Part shown: in pieces, positions 1 to 9,830 of the stretch
How positions within the stretch are numbered: position 1 is the first letter of the stretch
Layout of the letters: every line of letters begins with the position of its first letter
Source of the DNA: Chloroflexota bacterium
GTDB lineage: Bacteria > Chloroflexota > Ktedonobacteria > Ktedonobacterales > JADMIN01
Direction of reading: 5' to 3'
NCBI GenBank assembly: GCA_021323855.1
Contig: JAJPKE010000011.1
Span: forward strand, 1-58,841
Length of the DNA stretch: 58,841 nucleotides
Translations under genes and position numbers: made by a program
The notes under the pieces: model-generated
Database searches by the model: none
The model's input: the letters and a program-made list of their open reading frames with translations, nothing else
What the model was told of the DNA's origin: nothing

Positions 1-107
1 GCCCCCACCCCCAGCCCCTCCGCTTCGCTCATCGCCTCCTCCGCACTGCTAGGCAGTGCTTCCATGCTTCGCATGGCGGAGGCTCATCCCCGTGCGCGGG
101 AGAGGGG
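1..107. repeat. GC-rich palindromic repeat split by a nested ~66-bp structured element
   Basis: Bases 1-21 and 88-107 are the two halves of the GC-rich repeat that is intact at 49836-49875 and 57955-57993. Between them lies about 66 bp that can fold as a three-way junction: an outer stem 38-44 with 76-82, hairpin one (ACTGC 45-49 with GCAGT 53-57) and hairpin two (CCATGC 62-67 with GCATGG 71-76). I infer one small element inserted into another. No coding function is seen in 1-333; the rest of that gap holds further repeats. Confidence 0.6.
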
Positions 108-133
108 GGCCAGATGCCGGCGCACGCGACGAG

Positions 134-188
134 GCGAATGAATTCGCGGCTGGTTGGCGTGCCGCCGCGAAACCTGCCTGCGCAGGTT
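134..188. repeat. Two constant-loop hairpin repeats
   Basis: GCGAA-TGAA-TTCGC (134-147) and AACCT-GCCTGCGC-AGGTT (171-188) are perfect palindromic hairpins. Each belongs to a family in this window in which the loop is constant and the arms differ from copy to copy (other loci near 42.0, 46.6, 49.9 and 58.0 kb). Confidence 0.6.
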
Positions 189-248
189 ACGAGCACACAT
201 CTCTGCGCACCCCTCACCTGCGCCCGCATGCCTGCCAGCGCCCGCACT

Positions 249-330
249 CCCCTCTCCTCGCGGGAGAGGGGCCGGGGTGAGGTCTTCTGCTCCCCTCTCC
301 CGCGCACGGGGGAGGGGCTGGGGGTGGGGG
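249..330. repeat. Two GC-rich palindromic repeats abutting the copA stop
   Basis: Two related units lie in tandem: 249-284 (CCCCTCTCC, short loop, GGAGAGGGG, then a G-run and TGAGGTC) and 292-330 (CCCCTCTCC, loop, GGAGGGG, then a G-rich tail). The second ends four bases before the copA stop codon. The hairpins could help stop transcription but lack a T-run. Confidence 0.6.
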
Positions 331-333
331 GTC

Positions 334-2733
<2,400 letters not shown>

Positions 2734-2781
2734 AGGAAGCACTCTTCCACGATGTGACAACGAGACCTCGCTTGTCCTGTT

Positions 2782-2821
2782 CCCCCTCGCCTCATGGGAG
2801 AGGAAGTCAGGGGGTGAGGTC
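2782..2821. repeat. Degenerate GC-rich palindromic repeat between csoR and copA
   Basis: A divergent copy of the CCCCTCTCC...GGAGAGG...GGGGGTGAGGTC family fills most of the csoR-copA gap. Read in the gene direction it begins TAGACCTCACCC, about four bases after the csoR stop codon. Confidence 0.5.
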
Positions 2822-2827
2822 TATAGG

Positions 2828-3094
2828 CTAGCGATTGCCAGCCAGGTTATAGAGTTGAATCAACTCTTCGACGACGGCTTCTTCACGGCCTTCCTTGATC
2901 CCTTCCGGCACGCAGCTATGCAAGTGATTTTCCAGGATCAGCGCCTCCAGCTTTTCGATGGCTTTGCGCACGGCATAGGTCTGCCGCAGGATATCCACGC
3001 AATATTTGTCGTCTTCCACCATCTTGCGGATACCGCCGAGATGGCCCTCGATATAGTTGAGCCGTTTCAGGACATCTTGTTTATCGGCTTTCAT
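2828..3094 (-). CDS. csoR: CsoR-family copper-sensing repressor
   Basis: This 88-residue all-helical DUF156 protein represses DNA until Cu(I) binds. The Cu(I) ligands of CsoR are visible as Cys32 (in YCVDIL), His57 and Cys61 (in NHLHSC), which separates it from RcnR and FrmR relatives that use other ligands. Length is typical. The ATG at 3094 follows GAGAGGT at about 8 bases. It is the first gene of a csoR-copA operon, and an operator-like inverted repeat overlaps the predicted promoter just upstream, so autoregulation relieved by copper is the expected control. Confidence 0.93.
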   Translation of the reverse strand: MKADKQDVLKRLNYIEGHLGGIRKMVEDDKYCVDILRQTYAVRKAIEKLEALILENHLHSCVPEGIKEGREEAVVEELIQLYNLAGNR

Positions 3095-3115
3095 CTGGTC
3101 TTACCTCTCAATCCC

Positions 3116-3162
3116 ATACCCCCTGGGTAGGGGTATACGAGAAGCATATCACGCGCTGTCAA
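3116..3162 (-). promoter_or_regulatory. csoR-copA promoter with overlapping CsoR operator
   Basis: A perfect inverted repeat ATACCCC-N7-GGGGTAT occupies 3116-3136, 22 bases upstream of csoR. A leftward promoter reads TTGACA (complement of 3157-3162) then about 18-19 bases to GTATAC/TATACC (complement of 3132-3138). The operator therefore covers the -10 element. G/C-rich blocks flanked by TA/AT are typical of CsoR boxes; the assignment is inference from sequence and position. Confidence 0.8.
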
Positions 3163-3190
3163 GGTATTGCAATGCGTAAAATTGCCCCAC

Positions 3191-3484
3191 TTGACAGGCC
3201 GCCCGCCGCTATGGTACGCTTGCCTGTGCCGGGGGCAAAGCGGTTGCTCTCGGCAAATGTTGTTCAGAAAATGGGGATGGCCCCACGGTGAGAAAACGCA
3301 CCATGAGGCCGTTCGATTGCGTCGTCTTTTTCAGGTGGCCGCAACCAAACCCAAGAACTCTATCATATGGTATCCCGCTTCGCCAGCGCAACCAAGTGGC
3401 GGCGCACCGACAAGCAGGAAACGACCGTAGAGGGAGCAGGGCCACTGAAAGGATGACGTTCACCTCAGAAAGGTGGCGTCTTCT
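3191..3484 (+). promoter_or_regulatory. Conserved long leader of SWIM cassette copy 1 (candidate structured RNA)
   Basis: TTGACA (3191-3196), 18 bases, TACGCT (3215-3220) forms a promoter kept in copy 2. About 260 bases of non-coding leader follow and match blocks of the leader at 18032-18316. The best kept stretch reads GAAAATGGGGATGGCCCC followed by a hairpin whose GGTG/CACC stem is identical in both copies while its loop differs (AGAAAACG versus TACAAC). Conservation of non-coding blocks with stem preservation suggests a structured leader RNA. I do not recognise a known riboswitch class. Confidence 0.5.
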
Positions 3485-3940
3485 ATGCCTCGGAAAACTT
3501 CTGCCGCTCCCGTATTCCGTCCCATTTCGCATCTCTTTGTATTCTTGCGGCGCTTACCTCGCTACTGGCGCGATGCCCGCCAAACGCCAGCCCCATCGCT
3601 TACCCTCGATCCCTGGGACAATCGCCCGCCGTTGCCCGACCTCACCGGCTGCACCCGAGCACAACGAGAAGCCATCCAACTGGCTCTCGCTTATGGCGTG
3701 GTGGCCCATTGTCTCGCCACCCGCACGGCACGCGGTGCGCATGTGCAACTCTATGTCGCTTCAGTGGTGGGATTGGGCCAGCCCCATGCCTGCGCATCAC
3801 TGCCTGAATACCGGCTGGGCATGGAGCGTATCGTGCGGGTGGAGGGGCAGCAGCGGCGCCTGCTGTGTGAGTGTCCGCTGGGGCTACGCGGCCAGCCCTG
3901 CGCGCATGTCGGCGCCACGTTGGTGCAGGTGTTGCGCTAG
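3485..3940 (+). CDS. Small SWIM-type zinc-finger protein, copy 1
   Basis: The 151-residue product has an arginine-rich N-terminus, a conserved middle (from LDPWDNRPPLPDLTGC, residue 41) and a C-terminal C-x-C-x8-C-x-H motif (Cys128, Cys130, Cys139, His141), the spacing of a SWIM zinc finger. SWIM fingers bind DNA or proteins; the partner here is unknown. The start is set by the match to copy 2 (17567-18031 complement), which also begins MPR and is likewise preceded by CAGAAAGGTG. The two proteins are nearly identical from the LDPWDN block onward while their codons differ mostly silently. This implies that both are under purifying selection. It has no operon partner; a GGCAGACA palindrome closes the cassette 15 bases after the stop. 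Confidence 0.75.
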   Translation: MPRKTSAAPVFRPISHLFVFLRRLPRYWRDARQTPAPSLTLDPWDNRPPLPDLTGCTRAQREAIQLALAYGVVAHCLATRTARGAHVQLYVASVVGLGQPHACASLPEYRLGMERIVRVEGQQRRLLCECPLGLRGQPCAHVGATLVQVLR

Positions 3941-3954
3941 GCAGTCCTTTGGTG

Positions 3955-3976
3955 GGGCAGACATTCTTGTCTGCCC
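3955..3976. repeat. GCAGACA palindrome closing SWIM cassette 1
   Basis: GGGCAGACA-TTCT-TGTCTGCCC is a perfect palindrome with a four-base loop. The same arms with other loops occur at 17532-17552, 38945-38962 and 38985-39002. It could act as a terminator-like hairpin, but it also marks the 3' end of both SWIM cassettes. Confidence 0.65.
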
Positions 3977-4437
3977 TACCAGCAATCATGCCCGCCACTT
4001 TCTGGCTCCCCTCTCCCGCGCACGGGGGAGGGGCTGGGGGTGGGGGCCTCCCATATAAGCGCCAGCGGCTCCGGCGAAACGCGCACGCCGGGGAGCAGCG
4101 CCAAAAGCGCTAGCAACCAATGCGCGCCAGCCATTCCGCCGGCGATGAATTGAAGCGCCGGGAGATCGAGCAGGCCGGTGTTGGTCAGCGTTTCCCAGGC
4201 GTTTGCCAGCAAGGCGCAGGGAATCAGCACTTCGCCGGGGGGTCGTTGATGCTCCGCCGACGGCTCGAACCAGACGACCACCTCATCGGCGCTGGCATAG
4301 AGCAGGAGGAACGAACCCGCGCCTACCGGTGGTGCGCAGGGATCAGCCAGGCTGCGCAGATAGCGTAGCACGCGCTGCTCGAACGCCTCATCGCTGGCGG
4401 TGAGGCTGCCCGTAAGCGGCTGATCTGGCTCGTGCAT
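3976..4437 (-). CDS. Hypothetical protein with repeat-derived C-terminus
   Basis: I do not recognise this 153-residue protein. Residues 1 to about 128 look like a compact mixed alpha/beta domain with a hydrophobic stretch around 108-118. The last ~20 residues (PTPSPSPVRGRGE and following) are simply the translation of the GC-rich palindromic repeat at 4008-4046, and its TAG stop lies at the edge of the GCAGACA palindrome. The ancestral stop was probably near residue 130. It starts 27 bases downstream of prs on the same strand, so co-transcription with prs is likely. Confidence 0.6.
   Translation of the reverse strand: MHEPDQPLTGSLTASDEAFEQRVLRYLRSLADPCAPPVGAGSFLLLYASADEVVVWFEPSAEHQRPPGEVLIPCALLANAWETLTNTGLLDLPALQFIAGGMAGAHWLLALLALLPGVRVSPEPLALIWEAPTPSPSPVRGRGEPESGGHDCW
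4008..4046. repeat. GC-rich palindromic repeat inside a coding 3' end
   Basis: A full-length copy of the CCCCTCTCC-loop-GGAGGGG-GGGGGTGGGGG unit. Read leftward it is translated as the C-terminal tail of the gene ending at 3976. Confidence 0.65.
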
Positions 4438-4464
4438 GGCTGATCCCGCCTGGTACTGGTCACA

Positions 4465-5400
4465 TCAGAAGAGTTCGGAGACGGAACGGCCTTCGTGGAT
4501 GCGAATGATCGCGCCGGCAAAGAGTTCCGCCACCGACAGCACCGTCATGAACGGCAGGCGCTTCTCCTGCGGCAGCGGCACCGTATCGGAGAGCATTAAT
4601 TCGCGGATATCCGCCGCGCGCAGCCGCTCGATAGCCGGACCCGAAAGCACGCCATGCACCGCGCAGGCGTAGATGTCGCGTGCGCCCTGCTCGCGCACCA
4701 GCCGCACCGCCTGCGTCAGCGAACCCGCCGTGTCAATCTCGTCGTCCACCACCAGCGCATTGCGTCCAGCCACCGCGCCAATCAGCCCCAGGCTTTCCAT
4801 CCGCCCGTCGTTGCCCAGGCGACGCTTCTCCACAATGGCCAGCGGCGCATCCAGCCGCTCGGCGAAGTTGCGCGCCTTCTTGGCGAAGCCAGTGTCGGTG
4901 GCAACCACCGTGAGGTCCGGCAGTTCTTTGGCGGCGACGTAGCGCGCGAGGATGTTCTGCGCCGTCAGCTCGTCCACCGGAATATTGAAGAAGCCTTGAA
5001 TCTGGCCGGCATGCAGGTCCATCGTCAGCACACGGCTTGTGCCGGAGGCCATGATGATGTCAGCGATCAGGCGTGCGGTAATCGGCACACGCGGCTGATC
5101 TTTCTTGTCGGTGCGGCCATAGGCGTAGTATGGGATGACCGCTGTGATGCGTTTGGCGGAGGCGCGCTTGAGCGCATCTACCATAATCAACAGTTCCATG
5201 ATCGAAGTGTTGACGGGCGTGGTAAATGGCTGAATGATGAACACATCCTTGCCGCGCACATTCTCATTGATCTTCACAAAGATGTTCTCGTTCGAGAACA
5301 TCGAAACCTGCGCCTCGCCCAGCGGCACGCCGACATGCCGGCAGATATCGCGCGCAAGCTGTGGGTGCGCGTTTCCCGTGAAGATTGCCAGATCGCTCAT
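4465..5400 (-). CDS. prs: Ribose-phosphate pyrophosphokinase (PRPP synthetase)
   Basis: The enzyme makes PRPP from ribose-5-phosphate and ATP, feeding purine, pyrimidine, histidine and NAD synthesis in the cytoplasm. The 311-residue length is standard. Visible motifs are RTDKKDQPR (about 96-104, the RxDRK-type ATP loop), DLHAGQIQGFF (about 128-138), the flexible-loop EKRR (191-194) and the PRPP-binding VVDDEIDTAGS (about 217-227). The ATG at 5400 follows GAGGAGATAG. A hypothetical gene follows at 27 bases. PRPP is also the likely ligand of one of the riboswitches at the right end of the window. Confidence 0.96.
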   Translation of the reverse strand: MSDLAIFTGNAHPQLARDICRHVGVPLGEAQVSMFSNENIFVKINENVRGKDVFIIQPFTTPVNTSIMELLIMVDALKRASAKRITAVIPYYAYGRTDKKDQPRVPITARLIADIIMASGTSRVLTMDLHAGQIQGFFNIPVDELTAQNILARYVAAKELPDLTVVATDTGFAKKARNFAERLDAPLAIVEKRRLGNDGRMESLGLIGAVAGRNALVVDDEIDTAGSLTQAVRLVREQGARDIYACAVHGVLSGPAIERLRAADIRELMLSDTVPLPQEKRLPFMTVLSVAELFAGAIIRIHEGRSVSELF

Positions 5401-5937
5401 CTATCTCCTCACCACGTCGTTGTGTTGTTGCCACTATGGCTGCTGTCGGCCACGCGCACGGCTGGGCCGCGCACCTCATTGTATCATGTCGCAGACAAGC
5501 CAACCGCTGTAGACACAGGGCAGGCTCGTGTTTCGCCACAAGTCCTGTTTCTTTTCGACCACCCTGTGAATCGGTTAGAATCTCCGGGGCAGCGTCAGCA
5601 ATTTGGACCAAGTAGATCATCGCACCATCGCATCATCGAGTTTTGCGCTCCTCTCAAATCTGTGACGTACATCTCTGGCAAAGTTGCTCCGAATATGATA
5701 TATGATATATCGTGTATCATATGATTCACTGTGGCGCGTTGCTATACCTGCGGTGATCGCTACGATGTCAGAGCGAGATTCAGCGAGGATATCCGGCAAT
5801 AACGCCAGCAGGTCGCGTCCTCCACAGTGTTCAATCGCTTAATTGCTTATGTGTACGTGCCTGCGCCGGTTTGTGGATGAGGATGAGGGAAGATAGGCAC
5901 GCTTCCCGGCTGTTTTGGGGAGAGTTAGAAGGGTTCC
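5401..5937. other. Intergenic region between prs and the MMPL gene
   Basis: About 540 bases without a convincing gene. It must hold the divergent promoters of prs (a leftward TACAAT near 5480 is a possible -10) and of the exporter gene. The middle is AT-rich and carries the palindrome at 5700-5722. Confidence 0.5.
5700..5722. promoter_or_regulatory. AT-rich operator-like palindrome upstream of the MMPL exporter
   Basis: ATATGATA-N7-TATCATAT is a perfect inverted repeat with 8-base arms, and a further ATATGATA half-site overlaps it at 5693-5700. It lies about 215 bases upstream of the MMPL start. Such AT-rich dyads are typical of PadR- or TetR-type repressor sites, but no regulator gene adjoins it. 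Confidence 0.45.
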
Positions 5938-8355
5938 ATGAAACTTCAGGATCTGGCGCCGGAGCAGGAAACGACCGCTGCTCCAGAAGAAACACCAGCA
6001 TCAACAGGATCAACAGTAACACCATCGCGCCCACCAGCGCATGAGCACGAGCCGAAGGGGCTGTACCGCATCGGCTTCGCCTATGGCAAATTCATCCATC
6101 GCATGCGCTGGTTCGTCATCGCGCTCTGGGTGATCGCGCTCGCCGTCAGCGTGCCCTTCGCCGCCAAGCTGCCTGGCATTCTCACTGGCGGCGGTTACAA
6201 CTTCCAGCACAGCGACTCCGTGCAGGTCTCCAACATCGTCGCCAACACCTTGCATCAGCCGCAGTCGCAGTTGCTCGTCGTCTTCCAATCCGCCAATACG
6301 CCCGTCAACGATCCGGCGTATCAGCGCGAGGTCTCCAGCTTCGTGGCGAAGGCGGAGGGCTACGCGCATGTCTCCGGCGTGCAGCAGCAGGGCACCGGCA
6401 AGGACGGCAAAACGACCTTTGTGGTGGTCAACTTCGACAACAACGCGAAAGATGTCGAGCATAGCATCGGCGACTTCCGCGCCATGCTACCCAGCGGCGC
6501 CGGAGCGGGACCCGCCAAAGCCTATATCACTGGCAGCCCTGCCGTCTACGCCGCCTTCAACACCATCACGGCGCAGGATACCAGCGCCGCCGAAGAAAAG
6601 GCGATGCCCATTGCGCTACTGGTGCTGCTGATCGTTTTCGGTACGCTGGTGGCGGCGCTGCTGCCGTTGGTGCTGGCGCTCGTCGCTGTGCCGGTGGCGC
6701 TGGCGTTGATCTATGCCATCGCGCTGCATACGGAAACCAGCACCTTCGTCCTCAACATCGCCTCGATTGTCGGCCTGGGCATCTCGATTGACTATAGCCT
6801 CTTCATGGTGCGCCGCTTCCGCGACGAACTGGCAAGTGGGCGCAGTGTGCAGGACGCCATCGGCTGGACCGTTTCGACGGCTGGCGAGGCGATTCTTTTC
6901 AGTGGCCTGACCGTGATGATTGGTTTCAGCGGTTTGCTGCTGATTGGCATGCAGTTTATGACCTCGTTCGGCATCGGCGGCGCGGTGGTCGTCGCCTGCG
7001 CGGTGTTCGGCGCGCTAACACTGCTCCCGGCGCTGCTCAGCGTGCTGGGCACGCGCGTCAACTCGCTACGCGTGCCGCTGCTGGGCAAACTGACGATGCC
7101 CAAATCAGAAGCGGAGCAGGAGCGCAAACATACCTTCTGGCGGCGCTGGGCGCTGGTTGTGATGAAACGCCCGGTGGTGATTCTGCTTGCGGTTTGCGCG
7201 TTGCTGGTGCTGTTTAGCTGGCCGTTGCTCTCGATCAACATCGGCACCGGCGATGCCTCGTCGCTGCCAACGACCATCGAGGCGCGGCAGGGGCTGGACA
7301 TCCTGAACACACAGTTCCCCGCCACCAACCAGAATCCAGTGATTATCGTGGCGCAGACGACCGACGGCTCCAGCATGCTCACCGCTGGCAACCTCTCGAA
7401 GCTGGATACGCTCTCGCTTTGGGTGGCGAACCAGGCGCACGTCACTGAAGTCACCAGCCTGACGAATCTGCCACCGTCGAACGGAACACCATCGAATAGC
7501 GTGCAGTCCCTCAGCCTTCAGGAGTTGACGGCGCTCTATAGCAGCGGCGCGTACCAGCATAATCCGGCGCTGGCGAAGCTGGTGGCCTCGACGACCAGCG
7601 TGGATGGCCACACAACGATCATCACTGCCTATACCAACGCGCAGGTGGATAGTCCGCAGGGCAAGGCACTCATCAACGAGCTACGCGCAGGTGACGGGCA
7701 GGCCGCTGGTGGGCTGAAGGTGCTGGTCGGTGGGTCGCAGGCAGCCAGCATGGACTTCAACAACTACCTGTATAGCAACTTCCCGAAGGCGATTGTGTTT
7801 GTGCTGATAGCGACGTTCCTGCTGCTGCTCATCATGTTCCGCTCGGTGCTGTTGCCGCTCAAAGCCGTGTTGATGAACGCGCTCTCGGTATGCGCGGCGT
7901 ATGGTATGCTGGTCTTCGTCTTCCAGCAGGGACACCTCAGCAATCTGCTGGGCTTCACGCCAGAGGGTTTCGTAGACAACACCATCCCGATCCTGCTGTT
8001 CTGTATCCTCTTCGGTCTTTCGATGGATTACGAGGTGTTCTTGCTCTCGCGCATCCGTGAGGAGTGGCTGCGCACGCACAACAACCGTTATGCGGTGGCG
8101 CGCGGCCTGGAAAAGACCGGCGGCGTGATTACCAACGCGGCGCTGCTCTTTGTGATCGTCACCGGCGCGTTCACCTTCACGCGGCTCGTCATCACCAAAG
8201 AGGTTGGCCTGGGTATGACGGCTGCCGTGCTGGTGGACGCAACGATCATCCGCTCGCTGCTGGTGCCCGCGACGATGCGCCTCTTGGGTCGCTGGAACTG
8301 GTGGCTGCCGGGGCGACGCCTGCCGGTGGAGCAGCCAGCAGACCTCTCGCAATGA
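5938..8355 (+). CDS. MMPL/RND-superfamily membrane exporter
   Basis: The 805-residue product is an actinobacterial-style MMPL transporter that uses the proton gradient to export lipids or drugs. It has the duplicated architecture: TM1 near residue 57, a soluble loop, a TM block with GISIDYSLFMVRRFRDEL (about 280-297), a central hydrophilic segment, a second TM1 equivalent (about 405), a second loop, and a TM block with GLSMDYEVFLLSRIREEW (about 693-710). The paired DY residues form the proton relay in this family. The first ~45 residues are a disordered, cytoplasmic T/P/E-rich tail. ATG 5938 follows GAAGGG. It is followed by a clear terminator and looks monocistronic. Substrate unknown. Confidence 0.9.
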   Translation: MKLQDLAPEQETTAAPEETPASTGSTVTPSRPPAHEHEPKGLYRIGFAYGKFIHRMRWFVIALWVIALAVSVPFAAKLPGILTGGGYNFQHSDSVQVSNIVANTLHQPQSQLLVVFQSANTPVNDPAYQREVSSFVAKAEGYAHVSGVQQQGTGKDGKTTFVVVNFDNNAKDVEHSIGDFRAMLPSGAGAGPAKAYITGSPAVYAAFNTITAQDTSAAEEKAMPIALLVLLIVFGTLVAALLPLVLALVAVPVALALIYAIALHTETSTFVLNIASIVGLGISIDYSLFMVRRFRDELASGRSVQDAIGWTVSTAGEAILFSGLTVMIGFSGLLLIGMQFMTSFGIGGAVVVACAVFGALTLLPALLSVLGTRVNSLRVPLLGKLTMPKSEAEQERKHTFWRRWALVVMKRPVVILLAVCALLVLFSWPLLSINIGTGDASSLPTTIEARQGLDILNTQFPATNQNPVIIVAQTTDGSSMLTAGNLSKLDTLSLWVANQAHVTEVTSLTNLPPSNGTPSNSVQSLSLQELTALYSSGAYQHNPALAKLVASTTSVDGHTTIITAYTNAQVDSPQGKALINELRAGDGQAAGGLKVLVGGSQAASMDFNNYLYSNFPKAIVFVLIATFLLLLIMFRSVLLPLKAVLMNALSVCAAYGMLVFVFQQGHLSNLLGFTPEGFVDNTIPILLFCILFGLSMDYEVFLLSRIREEWLRTHNNRYAVARGLEKTGGVITNAALLFVIVTGAFTFTRLVITKEVGLGMTAAVLVDATIIRSLLVPATMRLLGRWNWWLPGRRLPVEQPADLSQ

Positions 8356-8382
8356 CACCGGCTAGCCGTTAGCAAATACAAC

Positions 8383-8420
8383 AGGGCAGTAAAGAGAAGC
8401 ATCTTTACTGCCCTATTTTG
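8383..8420 (+). terminator. Rho-independent terminator after the MMPL gene
   Basis: A 13-base perfect stem AGGGCAGTAAAGA (8383-8395) with TCTTTACTGCCCT (8402-8414), six-base loop, followed by ATTTTG. It sits 28 bases after the stop. Confidence 0.85.
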
Positions 8421-8596
8421 CGTTTTACGGCAAAGAAGCATGGGTGAGACGTGGGCGCAGGTGCAGAAGTACCGGCGGCGTGCCTGCCGGGCAAAACACG
8501 GCTATAATGGAGGCACGTTGCGTGGTTGTCCGGTAGGTGTTAATTCCCTGGGGCGCATGACACAGGCGAAACTGGTGGGGTGAGGTGGAGTGAGCA

Positions 8597-9754
8597 ATGA
8601 TCTGTCCGCGCTGTAGCCTGAATATCCAGCCGACCGCCACCAACCACTGCCCCAGTTGTGGCCAGCCGCTGTATGCGCCGCTAGGCCAGGAGCCGCGCGT
8701 CATCAGGATTGGGCCAGAGCCAACGCCAGGTATAGCCTCAGCAGCGCAATCGTTCGACTCAGCGGTCTGGCCGGCGCTGGATACGCCGATTGTTGCCAGC
8801 CCCATGCCGGATACTTCGCTGGAAAGCGAGCTGGAGAGCGGCCAGCGCATCCCGCTCGCCTCGTTCGATGCGATGCCGGGCGATAGCTCCGATAGCCAGC
8901 CTATCTCACTGGCGCTCTCTGAGCCGACCGAACGGATAGCGAATCTGCCAACGGTTCCCATTGCGCCGAAGCAGCCAGCATGGTCACAGGTTCGCTCGCT
9001 AGCCACATCGCCCAACAAGCGCCTGATGATCGTGCTGGGGCTGATTGTGGTGTTGGCGCTCATCACCGGCGGCATGATGTATCTGGTGAACGCGCATATG
9101 CCGGGAGGCGCGAGCAATCCTGCGCTTGCACAAAAGCACCCGACGGCCACTGCCATGCCAACGGCGACTGCTACAGCAACACCAGCGCCGACTGCGACGG
9201 CAACCGCGTTACCCACGGCAACGGCAACCCCAGCGCCGCACCTCGTGACGCTCTTCTCGGACCCGCTGACTAGCAATACGAATGGCTGGCCTAACCAGAA
9301 CGGTTGCTCATTCGAGTCTGATGGCTATCATGTCACCGGCGGCGCATGGTGTGCCGCGCCGGTCGCTGCGCAGAGCGATACGGTAAATATTTCGGTGCAG
9401 ATGACCTTTACTGCAAACTCATACAGTTTTGCAGGCATCGGTTTCCGCATCCAGAACAGCCAGCCTGACCAGAGCTATATCTTCCTCATCAATCCCTTCG
9501 GCTACTGCTCTGCTGCTGATCGAGCAGGGAATACATTCTTCAACACCACCTGCTCATCGGTGCATCAGGGGCAGGGCGCCGTCAATACGCTGACAATCAA
9601 TCAGAACGGCGCGCATATGGACTTCTATGTCAACGGCACGCTGGTCGGCAGCGCCAACGACGGTACGTTCAGCTCAGGTGGAATCGCGCTCACGACGCAG
9701 GGCCATCGCAGTGACGTGATTTTCTCGAACTTCACACTGACGCAATGGCAATAG
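8597..9754 (+). CDS. Zinc-ribbon, single-pass membrane protein with extracytoplasmic beta-sandwich domain
   Basis: The 385-residue protein opens with a zinc ribbon (CPRC at 3-6, CPSCGQ at 19-24), then a ~110-residue low-complexity stretch, one membrane helix (about 141-160), an A/T/P-rich linker (about 172-214) and a C-terminal ~170-residue domain containing LFSDPLTSNTNGW. That domain resembles the LamG/concanavalin-like family related to DUF1080 in organisation (FSDPL..W start, GIGFRI, F/Y..N.F, V.....NGTLVGS). I infer that the zinc ribbon is cytoplasmic and the beta-sandwich faces out, perhaps binding sugars. Substrate and partners are unknown. ATG 8597 follows GAGGTGGAG. Confidence 0.75.
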   Translation: MICPRCSLNIQPTATNHCPSCGQPLYAPLGQEPRVIRIGPEPTPGIASAAQSFDSAVWPALDTPIVASPMPDTSLESELESGQRIPLASFDAMPGDSSDSQPISLALSEPTERIANLPTVPIAPKQPAWSQVRSLATSPNKRLMIVLGLIVVLALITGGMMYLVNAHMPGGASNPALAQKHPTATAMPTATATATPAPTATATALPTATATPAPHLVTLFSDPLTSNTNGWPNQNGCSFESDGYHVTGGAWCAAPVAAQSDTVNISVQMTFTANSYSFAGIGFRIQNSQPDQSYIFLINPFGYCSAADRAGNTFFNTTCSSVHQGQGAVNTLTINQNGAHMDFYVNGTLVGSANDGTFSSGGIALTTQGHRSDVIFSNFTLTQWQ

Positions 9755-9791
9755 TCCTCACTCCGCCCTGCGGGATATCTGCGCCTGCACT

Positions 9792-9830
9792 CCCCTCTCC
9801 CGCGCACGGGGGGAGGGGCTGGGGTGGGGG
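9792..9830. repeat. GC-rich palindromic repeat abutting the M24 peptidase stop
   Basis: A full copy of the GC-rich unit ends at 9830; the next three bases are the complement of the TAG stop of the leftward M24 gene. The boundary between repeat and stop codon is exact. Confidence 0.65.

Noticed and set aside
3191..3976. SWIM cassette as an insertion sequence
   Set aside because: No transposase, terminal inverted repeats of the cassette or target-site duplication can be seen.
4654..5724. Long open frame on the plus strand over prs
   Set aside because: It is the antisense shadow of prs; no ribosome site and no family-like sequence.
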